NCBI RefSeq assembly: GCF_004337985.1
Contig: NC_043741.1
Coordinates: 1,616,269 to 1,680,268, forward strand
DNA: 64,000 bases
Direction of reading: 5' to 3'
Source: Pyricularia pennisetigena
Taxonomy: Eukaryota > Ascomycota > Sordariomycetes > Magnaporthales > Pyriculariaceae
In this document: piece after piece, positions 1-10,164 of the stretch
How positions within the stretch are numbered: the first letter of the stretch is position 1
Layout: the number at the start of each line of letters is the position of its first letter
Position numbers and translations under genes: made by a program
Notes under the pieces: generated by a model
The model's database searches: none
What the model was told of the DNA's origin: nothing
What the model saw: only the letters and a program-made list of their open reading frames with translations

Positions 1-2574
1 CAGAAGGCATGTCTAACACGGAGTAAACGCCTCCCGGATCGCCTGGATTCTAGAGTGGCGAGTTCTCCATCATCGAACTAGCCAAGTGCCCCTGGCAATT
101 CTTACTTTTTCCCCTTTCCCTTGGGTGTGTATGTGCGGATGCGTAGAAAGTGTGTGTGTGTGTGTGTGGATGCTATTTTCAGGTACAGCGAAAAGCCTGG
201 GCCTTTTCCCCAATAAAAAAAAAAAAAAAAATCCGCCAGGGCGGCGGCGTGGTGGCGCGGCAAGTATCGTCTGTAAATCCCTGTGAGCTTGCAGAAGCGG
301 CACCAGGCCAAGCCTCAAGCCACCTGTCAAGGTTCAACACACTTCTGTACCACTATGATACGGGAGAAGAAAAACAGGTAAGGAGTTGTTCGCGCGACGC
401 TGATGTCCGATCCTGGTCTTGTAAATTAAAACGCGCTGATGGTTTCTTTTCTCTTTCTTATTTCGATTGAGATACTACCCATCGATTCAGTTCGAGACGG
501 AGCTTATTGCTCGGCGTGTTTCTTCAACGGAGCTTCCCAGTGCTAGCACAACCGCACGCACACTTGCATGGTATCTGGATCTTGCTTGTGGCGCTGGCTT
601 TCCTTGCTATTTTTTGCATGATCGCCTCACTTGCAGCAAGGCAGAGAAGAAAAAGGGGGGCCTGGCGGGCTTGTGGGCGGCGCAGACAGGCGGCTACAGC
701 ATCTGGATTCTGGTCGGGGCATGGACAAACTGGGCAACTGGGGCACACAAAGGCTTCTCGGGACTGGTTGGGGGTTTTTTTTTGTTTGCTTCCATTGGAG
801 GGGTGGGGGCGGTCGACGGCGAGTTGACGGAAATGATGGTTACGTTTTGCGGTAGATGAGGGTTTTTTGCTCTGTCTTTCCCCTCCTGCCCTCACTCCTC
901 CTTCTCCCTCTACGAGGACTTTAAAAAGCCGCGAGCTACTCAGCCAATCGGACCCGGAAGACCGATTAGCTTCGACCCAAAGGGCTCCATCACACATGGG
1001 TATATGCAGGGGTTAGTGGTGGCCCTTTCTTTTTTTTTTCCTGTGCTTCGACCCATGATCAACCAGAGTGGGTGAGTGGGTATTCTTAAAAGAGAAGGTT
1101 ATCGGTACCCGTTAGCTATGCGAGACTTCGCATGAGCAGGTTGTACATGGGACCTTCTTGGCTCTCGCGTCCGTTTGCCTCCGTCGTAGGTCCCACGATG
1201 TTAGGGTGACATTCAAACTGGGCCTCCTTGTCTTTTTGATTGTTGCCCAGCAATCCACCCCGGTCCCGGCTGGTGGCATCAAGTGGACGAGCAAGACACA
1301 AGGGCAGGCTCATGATCACCTTTTGAAGGTGGTGTGCTCCCCTCTCGCCTTCCTATCCGAACCGTTGTCAACCTAACCATCTATCTCTCTTTGGGTTTTA
1401 GTTCCTTTGTCAACTGTTGTCGTCTTCCCGGCGTAGTCGGGCGATTCACGACAATCAAAACATCTTGGATTCTCTTCTTAACAACTCCTTTCTGTTTGAG
1501 ATTTTTTTTTTCTCCCGATTTGTTTCTTTCAGTGTTTCCACACACCCCCATTAAATTAAGCTTGAAGCCTCCGTCTCCTTCAACAAGTAACTTTCGCCCA
1601 AATTGGAAATTGTCGCAATTCAGCACGGCAACCACTCTCATTCATTCCTAACGCAAAGAAAAAAAAAAAAGAATTTGGAAGCCAGGCCGTTTCCTAACCC
1701 CCTCAGAATTTCATTCAAGTACAAACAAAGAAACCCAGATGTGGGAAGAGTGAAGCACGCTTCTACAGACGAAACACAGGATCGAGAGCCACACTGTCTA
1801 CGGGGAAAGAAGAAACGGCTTTGTCGCACAAAGGCCCTGGACTTAACTCCCACCCCAAGTTTCTCAGCTTCGCGATTGCTTTTCGGGTGACTCCTGCTTT
1901 GCCACGAACGTCATTCCTTTACAAAGACCAGATCGACCGGCGACCGTTTTCTCTTCTTGTCTTGGATTCAGTTTCATTCTACCCTGAGTGTATGGTATAT
2001 CACCATCAAGGCCACTCACACACACAGCAGGTCAAATACCTAGACTCTGCTACACAGAAGAAGCAGGTCGCGATCGTTTTTAACTACATTCGCCAAAAGC
2101 CAACCTATCACCACGCTACTACTCCCGACGACGCACCACCAGTACCAGTTGACAGACACTCGGACAGTGCTGTGAGCCGAAACTGAGACCGCAACCTGGC
2201 ACGCCCGAAGAGCTCGAGTATCATATGAGCTATCCGGCGGTGTGACACACAGACAGAGGTGAATCGTTGCGGCCGTCAACGCTTCCAGGTTGTGCACTTC
2301 ACTTTGAGACGCACGCACGCACGAGCAGCGGGAGCCTGCACTAGGTAGACTTTGACTGCAGCTGCATGCGGCTTTGACTTTGACGCTCATTTCGCCCATC
2401 AACAAAATTAAAAAAACTCGCCCTAAGATCACAAGAACCAACAAATCAAAACAATCGACCAAGCCATCATCACCTTACACCCAAATAGACAAACAAAACC
2501 TGCAGTTTTCCACAACCACAAACGAGGAATATCACATCGGTCGATATCTGTTCTCACCCGACCAAAGCTTCAAC
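1..2574. other. Intergenic / long 5' leader region
   Basis: No protein gene could be supported here. The open frames present have no recognisable domain and several start at non-ATG codons. The stretch holds a (TG)9 microsatellite at 151-168, an A17 run at about 215-231 and pyrimidine-rich tracts (for example about 1490-1530). The last few hundred bases are presumably promoter and 5' leader of the gene starting at 2575. The frame of that gene stays open upstream to an ATG at 2374, so a 67-residue longer N-terminus cannot be excluded, but the extra part is Lys/Thr/Gln-rich and looks like translated leader. Confidence 0.55.
151..168. repeat. (TG)9 microsatellite
   Basis: Nine uninterrupted TG units in non-coding DNA. 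A second tract of the same kind, (TG)10, lies at 14599-14618. Confidence 0.9.
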
Positions 2575-3501
2575 ATGTCTATCACAAGAGCTTTCACCAC
2601 CCGCAGGGTGAAGCAAAGCCTCGACCTCCGCGATGCAGCAGAAGGCCTAGTCTCCCGTAGCAACACCACCAGCAAGTCGGGCAAGACACCAAAGCCGCTC
2701 AACTCGAACTCGATCAGGAACAAAATCTCAGGCCCCGTCGAGCTGGTGTCAACAACAAACATGCTATCCTACAACGCTCCGGACATCTACCCCAAGGCCA
2801 CATCGCCGAGCTCTTCGACGACCAGATCCGATGACGATTCTGACAGCGCGCCAAGCATCGCTAGTACTCCGCCGACGAGCCCAGATTCTCCTCACCCTAA
2901 GAAGAGAACAGGAGAGCCGGAGGTCGAGCCGAACCACCTCTCTTGCTACTTCACGGCCCCAGGTCAAGCAATTGCCGGGCCCTCGTCGGGTGACGCCCCA
3001 GCGATTCCCAAAAGGGCGCCTTCTCACACCAAGAAGCTCTCTCAAGAGGTCCTGACGCGGCAAAGGTCAAATTCGCGCATGTCGGAGCAGTCATCGCGGT
3101 CCCTCTCTTCCAAGGCAAGCTTCAGCTTCTCGCGCTCTTCTTCAACATCGACAAATACCAGTGTGGCCTCTCATACGTCGGCCTCGTACGCCAAGGCACC
3201 ACCACCAGTTTCTCTAGCCAATCAGATAACGCCTCTATCAACCCCTCCTATGGCACCTGTTTCGCACAGGCGAGAGCCATCAGTTGCCGCGCACCCGTTT
3301 GGTCACGAGCTGGCGCAAGTCTCGGAGCTTGCAGAGGAGTACAGCACCAGGGAGTCGCAGCTCGTGAGCCAACAAGAGGAGCGTGAGATTCTGCGCCAAG
3401 GTTACAAGAAGTTTAGTCCACAGGACTACCTGTCAGACGTACAGGATCTCTACACGGCATTCTTTGGCGAGGAGAAGCCATCGAGACCGATGTGGATCTA
3501 A
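2575..3501 (+). CDS. Uncharacterised Ser/Pro-rich fungal protein
   Basis: Single-exon gene of 308 residues. I do not recognise a named family. The ATG at 2575 opens a typical start region (MSITRAFTTRRVKQS). An in-frame ATG at 2374 would add 67 residues of low-complexity Lys/Thr/Gln-rich sequence and is less likely. The N-terminal 60 residues are basic. The middle (about residues 65-240) is a disordered Ser/Thr/Pro-rich region with many SP/TP sites, a probable phosphorylation target. The C-terminal 50 residues are different: an acidic, helical-looking segment with a run of Glu/Gln (SQQEEREILRQGY) leading to a compact end (KFSPQDYLSDVQDLYTAFFG). That tail is the part most likely to be conserved and functional. 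The gene is isolated and faces UTP23 tail to tail. Confidence 0.75.
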   Translation: MSITRAFTTRRVKQSLDLRDAAEGLVSRSNTTSKSGKTPKPLNSNSIRNKISGPVELVSTTNMLSYNAPDIYPKATSPSSSTTRSDDDSDSAPSIASTPPTSPDSPHPKKRTGEPEVEPNHLSCYFTAPGQAIAGPSSGDAPAIPKRAPSHTKKLSQEVLTRQRSNSRMSEQSSRSLSSKASFSFSRSSSTSTNTSVASHTSASYAKAPPPVSLANQITPLSTPPMAPVSHRREPSVAAHPFGHELAQVSELAEEYSTRESQLVSQQEEREILRQGYKKFSPQDYLSDVQDLYTAFFGEEKPSRPMWI

Positions 3502-4102
3502 GACATCCCACCCATATCCAGAGGACATAGCCGCAACTTCTGTATATATTTGGCATCCTTTTACCTTCTCTTTTAGGCCTTTGGGTTGATTACCCCTTTT
3601 GGCTTTTTTTTCTTTGTCGTTACTACGACCCTTTTTAACCTTCACTTCTTCTACAAGCTACTTTTTTTTGTACACTCGTTTTGCCAAATGGCGTTCTTTT
3701 CGGAGCGGATGGTCACGGATTACATCATGGATTGATTGTTTTTGGTACTTAAGGATATCACAGCGTTGGCCAGTGAAGAGTGCAATTGGCGGGCAGATGG
3801 TGGTTGTTTCCTTGGGTTCCTACTTTTCCCTTCGGAAAAAAAGGTTTCTTTTTTCTTTTTGTTTGATATTCCCCGTGCCACATGAAAACCGGCAGCACCT
3901 TGAGCAAGAACTTTTTTTAAAAAAAAAATAAAAAAAGTTCTTCCCGTGATTTGGTTATTTCCTGAATAGAGCAAGCAATTCGTGGGCGTTCGGTGAGGTA
4001 CAGCTATGATCCTGGGCGGTCAGATCGCTTTGTGGAGCCCTTGAACTCAAAGCAAGCGTCGCGCGCATAATTTCGTCGGTATGGGGTAAAGATGCTAGGT
4101 TC

Positions 4103-4122
4103 AGGTAGGTAGGTAGGTAGGT
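4103..4122. repeat. (AGGT)5 tandem repeat
   Basis: Five perfect AGGT units. The same TAGGTAG/CTACCTA word recurs in many non-coding stretches of the window, for example 15331-15350 and 42243-42262, and is absent from the coding exons I examined. Confidence 0.85.
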
Positions 4123-5203
4123 GCATGTAAAGAATCAAGAATCAACAAGCACGATCGCCGCATGTCTATCTGGGCACGTGTGTATACCAGGTCTGGTACC
4201 GTTGGTATTGAGTCTTGTAAGTCCTTGTCGTAAGTATTGAGAAGGTTTTGAGAGAGGCCAGGCAAGCATGCCTTTGACTCGATGTGCCTATCTATGTATG
4301 CATGGGATCGTCGATGCCAAAAACAAAACCCCAGAACAATCTACCACAGACACAAGCCTTTCGCGGCTGTGTTTTACTGTGGGACTAGAAAAACAACAAA
4401 AAGCTGACTTGCCTGGATGGATTTAGCCCTGGGACGTGTTATCACACACGACTTTTGTTTTTTTTTTTTTTCGATGAAAATAAGGGGAAAAGATGGACCC
4501 CTCCATCGTGGAGCTCCCAACCCGGTCTGCCCGGCGCCCGGCGTTTCGCATCTCTATTCCCCGGGGTGAGGGGGGGTGGTTCCCGTTGCGGAAGGAAGAG
4601 ACAAGCAAGTAGCAAATACCGTGGCAGGTATCCACGCAAATGCAGGTTTACATACAGTACCGTCCAGCCCAAGGTCTCCGTGTCTCCTTTTGCTGTTCGG
4701 ACTCCAGGGAAGATCGACGCTCGGCTCTGCACATCAAACCGGCTCTCATCTCTTTTACCTTTAACTTTTTTCTTTCCCCCTTTTCAATGCTACTTTATGT
4801 CAAGTCTATTTTGTTCTCGTCTCCCCTCCATTTAAAACTTGGGGAAAGCTATCTTTTCGTCCGATATTCGAAACAAAACAAAGTACAGCACTTGTCTTGT
4901 ACATAGTACCCTATGTATTGACATGGGAGGGCCACAAAAAATATGCCCTTGGTCGATTTTCCGACCTGAGTTCTTGCATCGGGAAACTAACTCAGACGCA
5001 TAAACAAGAGACGATGATTGACAAAACCCCGTATTTCTTTCTGACTAGATGGAATTCTAGACCTAGACACTGTTATGGGTAGCTAAGGGCTAAGGTAGGT
5101 AGCTTTTTGCAAGTATTTTTTTTTCTTCCTCCTCGGTGTAGGGGGTCCAGACCATCCATCCTACGCCGTTGCAGAAACGCATAATCTGCGTTTTATGAGA
5201 GAA

Positions 5204-5207
<4 letters not shown>

Positions 5208-5260
<53 letters not shown>
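5208..5260. repeat. A53 homopolymer
   Basis: Fifty-three consecutive A. It is one of at least six runs of 28 or more A or T in non-coding DNA of this window. No transposon sequence or target-site duplication is seen next to it. Its exact length is likely to be a sequencing estimate. Confidence 0.9.
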
Positions 5261-5262
<2 letters not shown>

Positions 5263-5694
5263 CTCCAAATCGCCCAGACTCGACCGTCTCCCCTCAAGAG
5301 GTCCCTACATACATCGTCTCGAATTATTTGTTTGATAGTGCGCCTTTCGTTGCGTCTGATACAGCGAGCCGAAGTCAACCAAGTATGTCGATTCCAGTGA
5401 TTGGCACCGTCCGTGTCTTTTTGACAAGCGCATCAGGGTTACGGGTTGGTGCACAGATTTTCAAAACACTTCACCTGATGTTTCTGACATAAATGCACCA
5501 ACCGTGAACTTCACTCCAAACCAGAACATCGCCGCGTTCAACTTTTAGGTTGCGAAAAGAGTTCGCATTACCGCCGCGAGCAGAACGCTTGGCGATCGTC
5601 CCTGTTAGTACCGCCATCAGCAGTCTTTGGTTCCTGAGGCCCTGGGAATCTGATGTTCCTTTGTTGCATCGGATCAAGCCAGGGGGATGGCATC

Positions 5695-5716
5695 TGAAAT
5701 TTTATGCAAAATTTCA
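5695..5716. repeat. Perfect palindrome 3' of UTP23
   Basis: Inverted repeat with 9-bp arms (left arm TGAAATTTT at 5695-5703, right arm at 5708-5716) and a 4-nt loop ATGC. It starts 115 nt past the UTP23 stop codon on the minus strand, so it could form an AU-rich hairpin in the 3' UTR or near the poly(A) site. A role is inferred only from position. Confidence 0.6.
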
Positions 5717-5830
5717 AGGGACGGCTGTAGCATAATGAAAAAACGCCAGAGTAAAAATGTTCAAGGCGCCTTTTCGACAGCAGCAGACGGGCAACTTCTA
5801 GTTAATGTCAAACCTTCCGCCATCTTCAGT

Positions 5831-7106
5831 CTAATCCTCTCCTGATACCGCTTCAGCCGCGCCTTGGGCGCTAGTAGAGGTTCCAGGAACAGCAGCCGGG
5901 GCCGCCGTTGATTTTTTGGGCCTTCGCTTCCGCTTTTTCTTGGCCGGCTGCGCTGATGATGCGCTTTCACTAGCCTCCTTTGGCTTTGTGCCACTCTCTG
6001 GTTCGGGTTTCTTCTTCTTTTTCTTAGCCGCCAAGGGGTTGGGCCCCTTTGGTCCATAATTCTTCTTTTTCTTCTTTGCCGGCGACGTGCCGTCGGCACT
6101 TCCATTCCTGCCATGTCTTTCCTCGTCATCCTCATCTCCTTCTGAATCATCATCGTCGCTGTCGCTGTGATCACCACCGGCGCCATCGTCGTCATCACCT
6201 CGCTTTCTCTTGGACCCGGTAGAGGCTGTAGATTGGATCCCTGACCTAAACTTGGCTCGCTCCTCCTTGGCCACAACGGCTGCACTCGAGTCTGCCATTG
6301 GCTCCAAGATCATGACACTCCTCGAGATGTATATCAACGGCACACCCTTGATGCCCCTCATATACCTCCGCACATTGTCGTCCTGGCTTGCCACTACGTA
6401 GCGATTGCGCGCGCTCTTCCCGGAGTCGGTGATGAATGACGACATGCACTCCAGCGTTGACAGCGCATCCGTTTCATCTGGGTGATGACCACATCGTCGT
6501 CGTTCAAACGTTTCTTTTGCGTAGTCGATCACACTCTTTATTGAAGGCTCTGTTCCCTGTAGGGCATAGAGATGTCGCCTGTTGCAGTTGGTTGTTAGCT
6601 AAACTTGTATCAGAACCTCGCCGGCTCGCCCCTGAATCGATACTTGAGAAAGGGTTGAACAGTATACGGACATGGAGCATTGTGTGATCACTGGAAAGAA
6701 ATGTCAAAGATTAGCAGGAGCCCAGGCGTCTACTTCGGATTCAGGGTGGCAAGAGTGTAGAGCTTACTAGGCTTGACCTTTCCATGCAACGTCCTCTCGA
6801 GCGCCGGAACGAGGTCCATTTTGAAGCGGCTGGCATCTTTGACGATGTCGGCGTCCACCAACACCTGGTATGGTTCCCTCTACACAACCCCAAAAGTATC
6901 CCGTCAGTACTCTAATTGGATATGCATTGCAAATGGTCGACATGGCGAGGAGCAGGCTTACAAAGTTCCACACGCGGCAGTACTCCTTCATGAGCTTGCG
7001 GTATTGCTTCGACCTGCGAATTCACGTTCTTCTCAGCATGCAATATCGAGCCATAAAGTCCCAGTGGGCTTTTGCGTTTTAGGATTACCTACCGTTTAGC
7101 CCTCAT
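5831..7106 (-). CDS. UTP23: rRNA-processing protein UTP23
   Basis: Nucleolar factor of the small-subunit processome, needed for early cleavages of 18S rRNA precursor and snR30 release. The model has five exons: 7106-7093, 7013-6962, 6879-6768, 6690-6672, 6578-5831; 314 residues, in frame throughout. The N-terminus MRAKRSKQYRKLM and the PIN-like start REPYQVLVDADIVKD (residues 23-37) are family hallmarks, followed by PMITQCSMRHLYA and the zinc-finger region FERRRCGHH with Cys95, His97/98 and Cys110. The PIN core continues to SRSVMILEPM near residue 156. The tail is acidic and then very Lys-rich, as expected for a nucleolar protein. Exon 4 is only 19 nt and its donor (GTCCGT) is weak, but it is the choice that keeps the conserved reading. 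Branch sites (CTGAC, CTAAT, CTAAC) are visible in the introns. Confidence 0.9.
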
Positions 7107-7674
7107 CTTGAAACCCACCCGGTTGTTCCGCTCAGAATGGTTGCTGTTGAAGTTGTTGAAGGAGGAAAGTTGAGCGGCCTTGGTGATTGGGGCGCGCGTC
7201 AGGCCGATCGTACCTTGTTCGCCCCAGTCAGTAGCTCTCGTCGAGGAAAAAAAAAAAAAAAAAAAAAAGTCCACTGCGTTGCTCTTATCGGAGTGTCGAT
7301 AAGAAAAATTGGCTTTCACGAATTGCCCCGCTACAATGTCATTCAATTGACCCACAGTGAATGCAAGAGCCATTGGACAACGGGCAGACTTGGTTCTACA
7401 GTAGACCAAGAACAAGGGACGGAAGGAAGTTATGCTGATCCAGTTTCATCAATCGTCTACCAACAGTCAAAACCAAACTATCTTTTTGAAAATAGCGATT
7501 GTACCAATAGCTTGTATTTTTGACTGGCCAAATGGACAGATAAGAAATCAAAACACACAATCAAAGCGCCTGCCATGCCATGTATATCGTGACAAATGTT
7601 CCATGGTCCAAATGTTAACCCTCAGTCCTCTCCCTGCATATGATGTAAAGAGCCAACGCGAAGATCAGGCTTTA
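7107..7674. other. Intergenic: PTC7 3' flank and UTP23 promoter
   Basis: Tandem arrangement of two minus-strand genes. The stretch contains an A22 run at 7247-7268, about 140 bp upstream of the UTP23 start. Nothing else is supported. Confidence 0.65.
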
Positions 7675-9113
7675 CTACTTGGTGGTAGTTCTACGACATA
7701 GAGCCGCAACTACGCTGATGTCGTCCAATTTACCTATGAGGGAGGTTGACAAAGTCGAGTTAGCACAGAAGGCATAGCTTGGAACGAGGAGGCGTCGCAA
7801 AATTGAACAGACAGAATAGAAAAATAGATTCTGTCTGAGCGACGCCTTCGTGTATGAAAAGACTACTCACCTCCTTCGCTTGGCAACCCTTCTTCTATCG
7901 CATGCTCCATATAAGGACTCTCCGCAAACGGATCCACCGCGATGACCCTGGCCGCCTCCATCAGCTCGTCGGCGACCAGCTGCATGCCGCCGTTGGCGCC
8001 ACCAGTCCTATCGCCATCCGCGTCGAATTCTTGCGACTCCTCGCCATCGTCGTCGCATGTGCTGTAGTCCACCGGGACAGCCCCCGACTCCCACTTGCTC
8101 ACCGAGTTGCAGACGCTCTCCACAATCTCGTGCGGCCAGAGGTTGTCAATGACGCCGTCTGACATGGCGATGACGATGTCACCCTCCTGTATTTCCACGA
8201 CGTCAAGGACCGCGTTCTTTGCGGGCGTGTCGGGGCTGTTGGTGCCCAGCTGCCGCGGGCAATCGAACCAGTGCCACTGCTCCGTCGTCTTGAACACGAT
8301 CTCGCGCGTGCTGGGCCGGATCACCATGATCTGTGAGTCGCCTAGGTTGGTGACGTACAGCACCGGGACGGGCGGAGAAGAGCCGTCTTCTGCACCGTCG
8401 CTTCCACCGTCGGGCTGCCGATAGAAGATCTGCGCCCCCGCGACCGTCGTCGTGCCCTGCCAGTCGTTTGGCGGGCTCGTCGCCTCCTGCGTCTGCTCAA
8501 ACGCCTTCTGCAGGTGCGCGACGGGGTCCGGCTGACCGCCGGCGCTGGCGTCGCCAGTCGACGACGGATCGTTGCTGCTGCTGCTCCCGGCGGCCCCATC
8601 CACCGCCTGTGCCCAAAAGTGCAGTATGAGCCTCGCCCAGAGGCCCGAGTGGCCGCGCGGCCGCGTGGACCAGGCGCCGACGCCGTCGTTGGCGCATATG
8701 AAGCTGTCGCTGGCAAACACGGCGTCGTCGCCGTTGGTGCGGCCTCGGATCAGCTCACCATTGACGTAGGCGCTCCGCCGATCGCGGCTCCGGTGGTGAG
8801 TGCTCAGGGGGTCGCTGAAGGAGCCCGACGGTGGGGAGAGGAATGGTGGTGGGAACGGACGCGGGGTGCGTTTTGCAAAGAGGGCGACGCCCGTTTCGAA
8901 GCGGAACGGGAGAGGCGAGCCGCGACGTCGTCGCGTCCGGGGTGAGGCGTCGGACGACGAGCGGCGCTCACCGCAGGCCGAGAACCAAAGACATGTTGCC
9001 GATTGCGGGCCCAAAGGGTACCGCGGCAGGCGGGTGGCGGGGTTGGCCCGTCGCGGCGTGTAGATTGGTAGCGAAGAGCAGAGCGACGAGGGGTGACAAG
9101 GGAGCCTCCTCAT
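7675..9113 (-). CDS. PTC7: PTC7-type protein phosphatase 2C (PPM family), probably mitochondrial
   Basis: Mg/Mn-dependent Ser/Thr phosphatase. In yeast Ptc7 is mitochondrial and acts on coenzyme Q biosynthesis. Two exons, 9113-7871 and 7733-7675, give 433 residues. The second exon supplies the conserved end KLDDISVVAAL (Asp418/Asp419), which is lost if the first exon is read to its own stop. Visible PPM motifs: GRTNGDDAVFASD (124-136), ANDGVGAW with Asp143-Gly144, GTTTVAG (210-216), LGDSQIMVI (257-265) and MSDGVIDNLW with Asp329. The first ~75 residues are Arg/Ser/Pro-rich with almost no acidic residues, fitting a mitochondrial presequence. The frame is open further upstream to 9314, but that part looks non-coding. 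An acidic insertion (about residues 350-370) separates the last two motifs. The intron has a TGCTAAC branch site. Confidence 0.87.
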
Positions 9114-9483
9114 CCCCACGACCGAGGCGGGAAACCTGTCGATGCGACCGGTACGGTGGTTTGGTTGCAAAAGTGCAGCATCAAAACCAACCTTGTGGCG
9201 CCGTCGACGGCGGTCGGGTCCAGATGCTGTGCGTGCGATAGAGCAAAACGCGTGGCTCGCTCGATTAAGGTGGCCCGAAGACAATAGCTTTGTGTTCTGT
9301 CGCCAGAACAGCAATGAAGTGCAACGCGTTTGAGGTGGACCAAAAACAATTGCTACGTTATCTGGCTGCCAACGACCAATACCGGAGATTGTGGCGGGGA
9401 AAACAAACTGTTGGGCTTACAGAATGTACATGCAGGGCAACATGCAATGCAGCACGGCGTTATCCGACCACCTGATAGATCCT

Positions 9484-9523
<40 letters not shown>

Positions 9524-10164
9524 NAAAAAAAAAGGTCAAAAACCCCACGTATTACAAGGATGCAAGTCCCAACTGCCAAGTCACTCACTATTCTTGGTCA
9601 CGCCAGCCATTACTATTACATACACAATTTGCCTTTTCTAATTTATTCTGTCTTGGTCAAAAGCATTTTAATGTTCCTGTGGACGCACTTTACACATATC
9701 ACGCGCTCTGCTCACTCTTCTAATCGTCATGCGCTTGTCAAAGCTAACCCACAATGTCATCCTAAGTATTTGCCAACTATGTGACTCAGCTAACCTAGTC
9801 TCAACTTCTTTAGAATAGATTTTTTAAGCCAATTTTGATAATGTGTAAAATGAACCGCAAGCCGACTATTACCATCCTAGCCAGTGTATGTGCCGCAGAC
9901 AAATGCATGCTAAATAAGAAAAGAAAGTAGTTGTATATCGTAGCGATCGTTTCGGCGTCGAGGTCATCTCAGGACCTTACTTACTCCATTCTGGACAGAA
10001 AGTAGAAAAAAACAAAATAAAATAACCCCCATTGTTAGGACGTATGCATACCAATTTATGGTCACGTTCCTATAACTTCATTGAGATTTGTACCTGAAAC
10101 GTGCATACGTCGTACTGGACCGTTTCCACAATCGTACTCGCGTCAAGATCGGAGTCGCCATCCT
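9114..10164. other. Intergenic between CAF120 3' end and PTC7 start
   Basis: A/T-rich non-coding stretch with an A49 tract at 9485-9533, which includes one unknown base at 9524. It serves as promoter of PTC7 and 3' flank of the CAF120-like gene. No gene is supported. Confidence 0.65.
9485..9533. repeat. A49 homopolymer with one unknown base
   Basis: Poly(A) run interrupted only by an N at 9524, so its true length is unresolved. Confidence 0.85.

Larger units (their letters stand above)
3502..5830. other. Convergent intergenic region between 2575-3501 and UTP23
   Basis: This stretch holds the 3' flanks of both neighbours and no supportable gene. It contains five AGGT units at 4103-4122, another TAGGTAG copy near 5093-5103, an A53 homopolymer at 5208-5260 and a perfect 9-bp-arm palindrome at 5695-5716 just downstream of UTP23. 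Confidence 0.7.

Noticed and set aside
9114..9314. 67-residue upstream extension of PTC7
   Set aside because: The frame is open, but the sequence is not presequence-like before residue 68, while the ATG at 9113 opens directly into an Arg/Ser/Pro-rich targeting-type segment.
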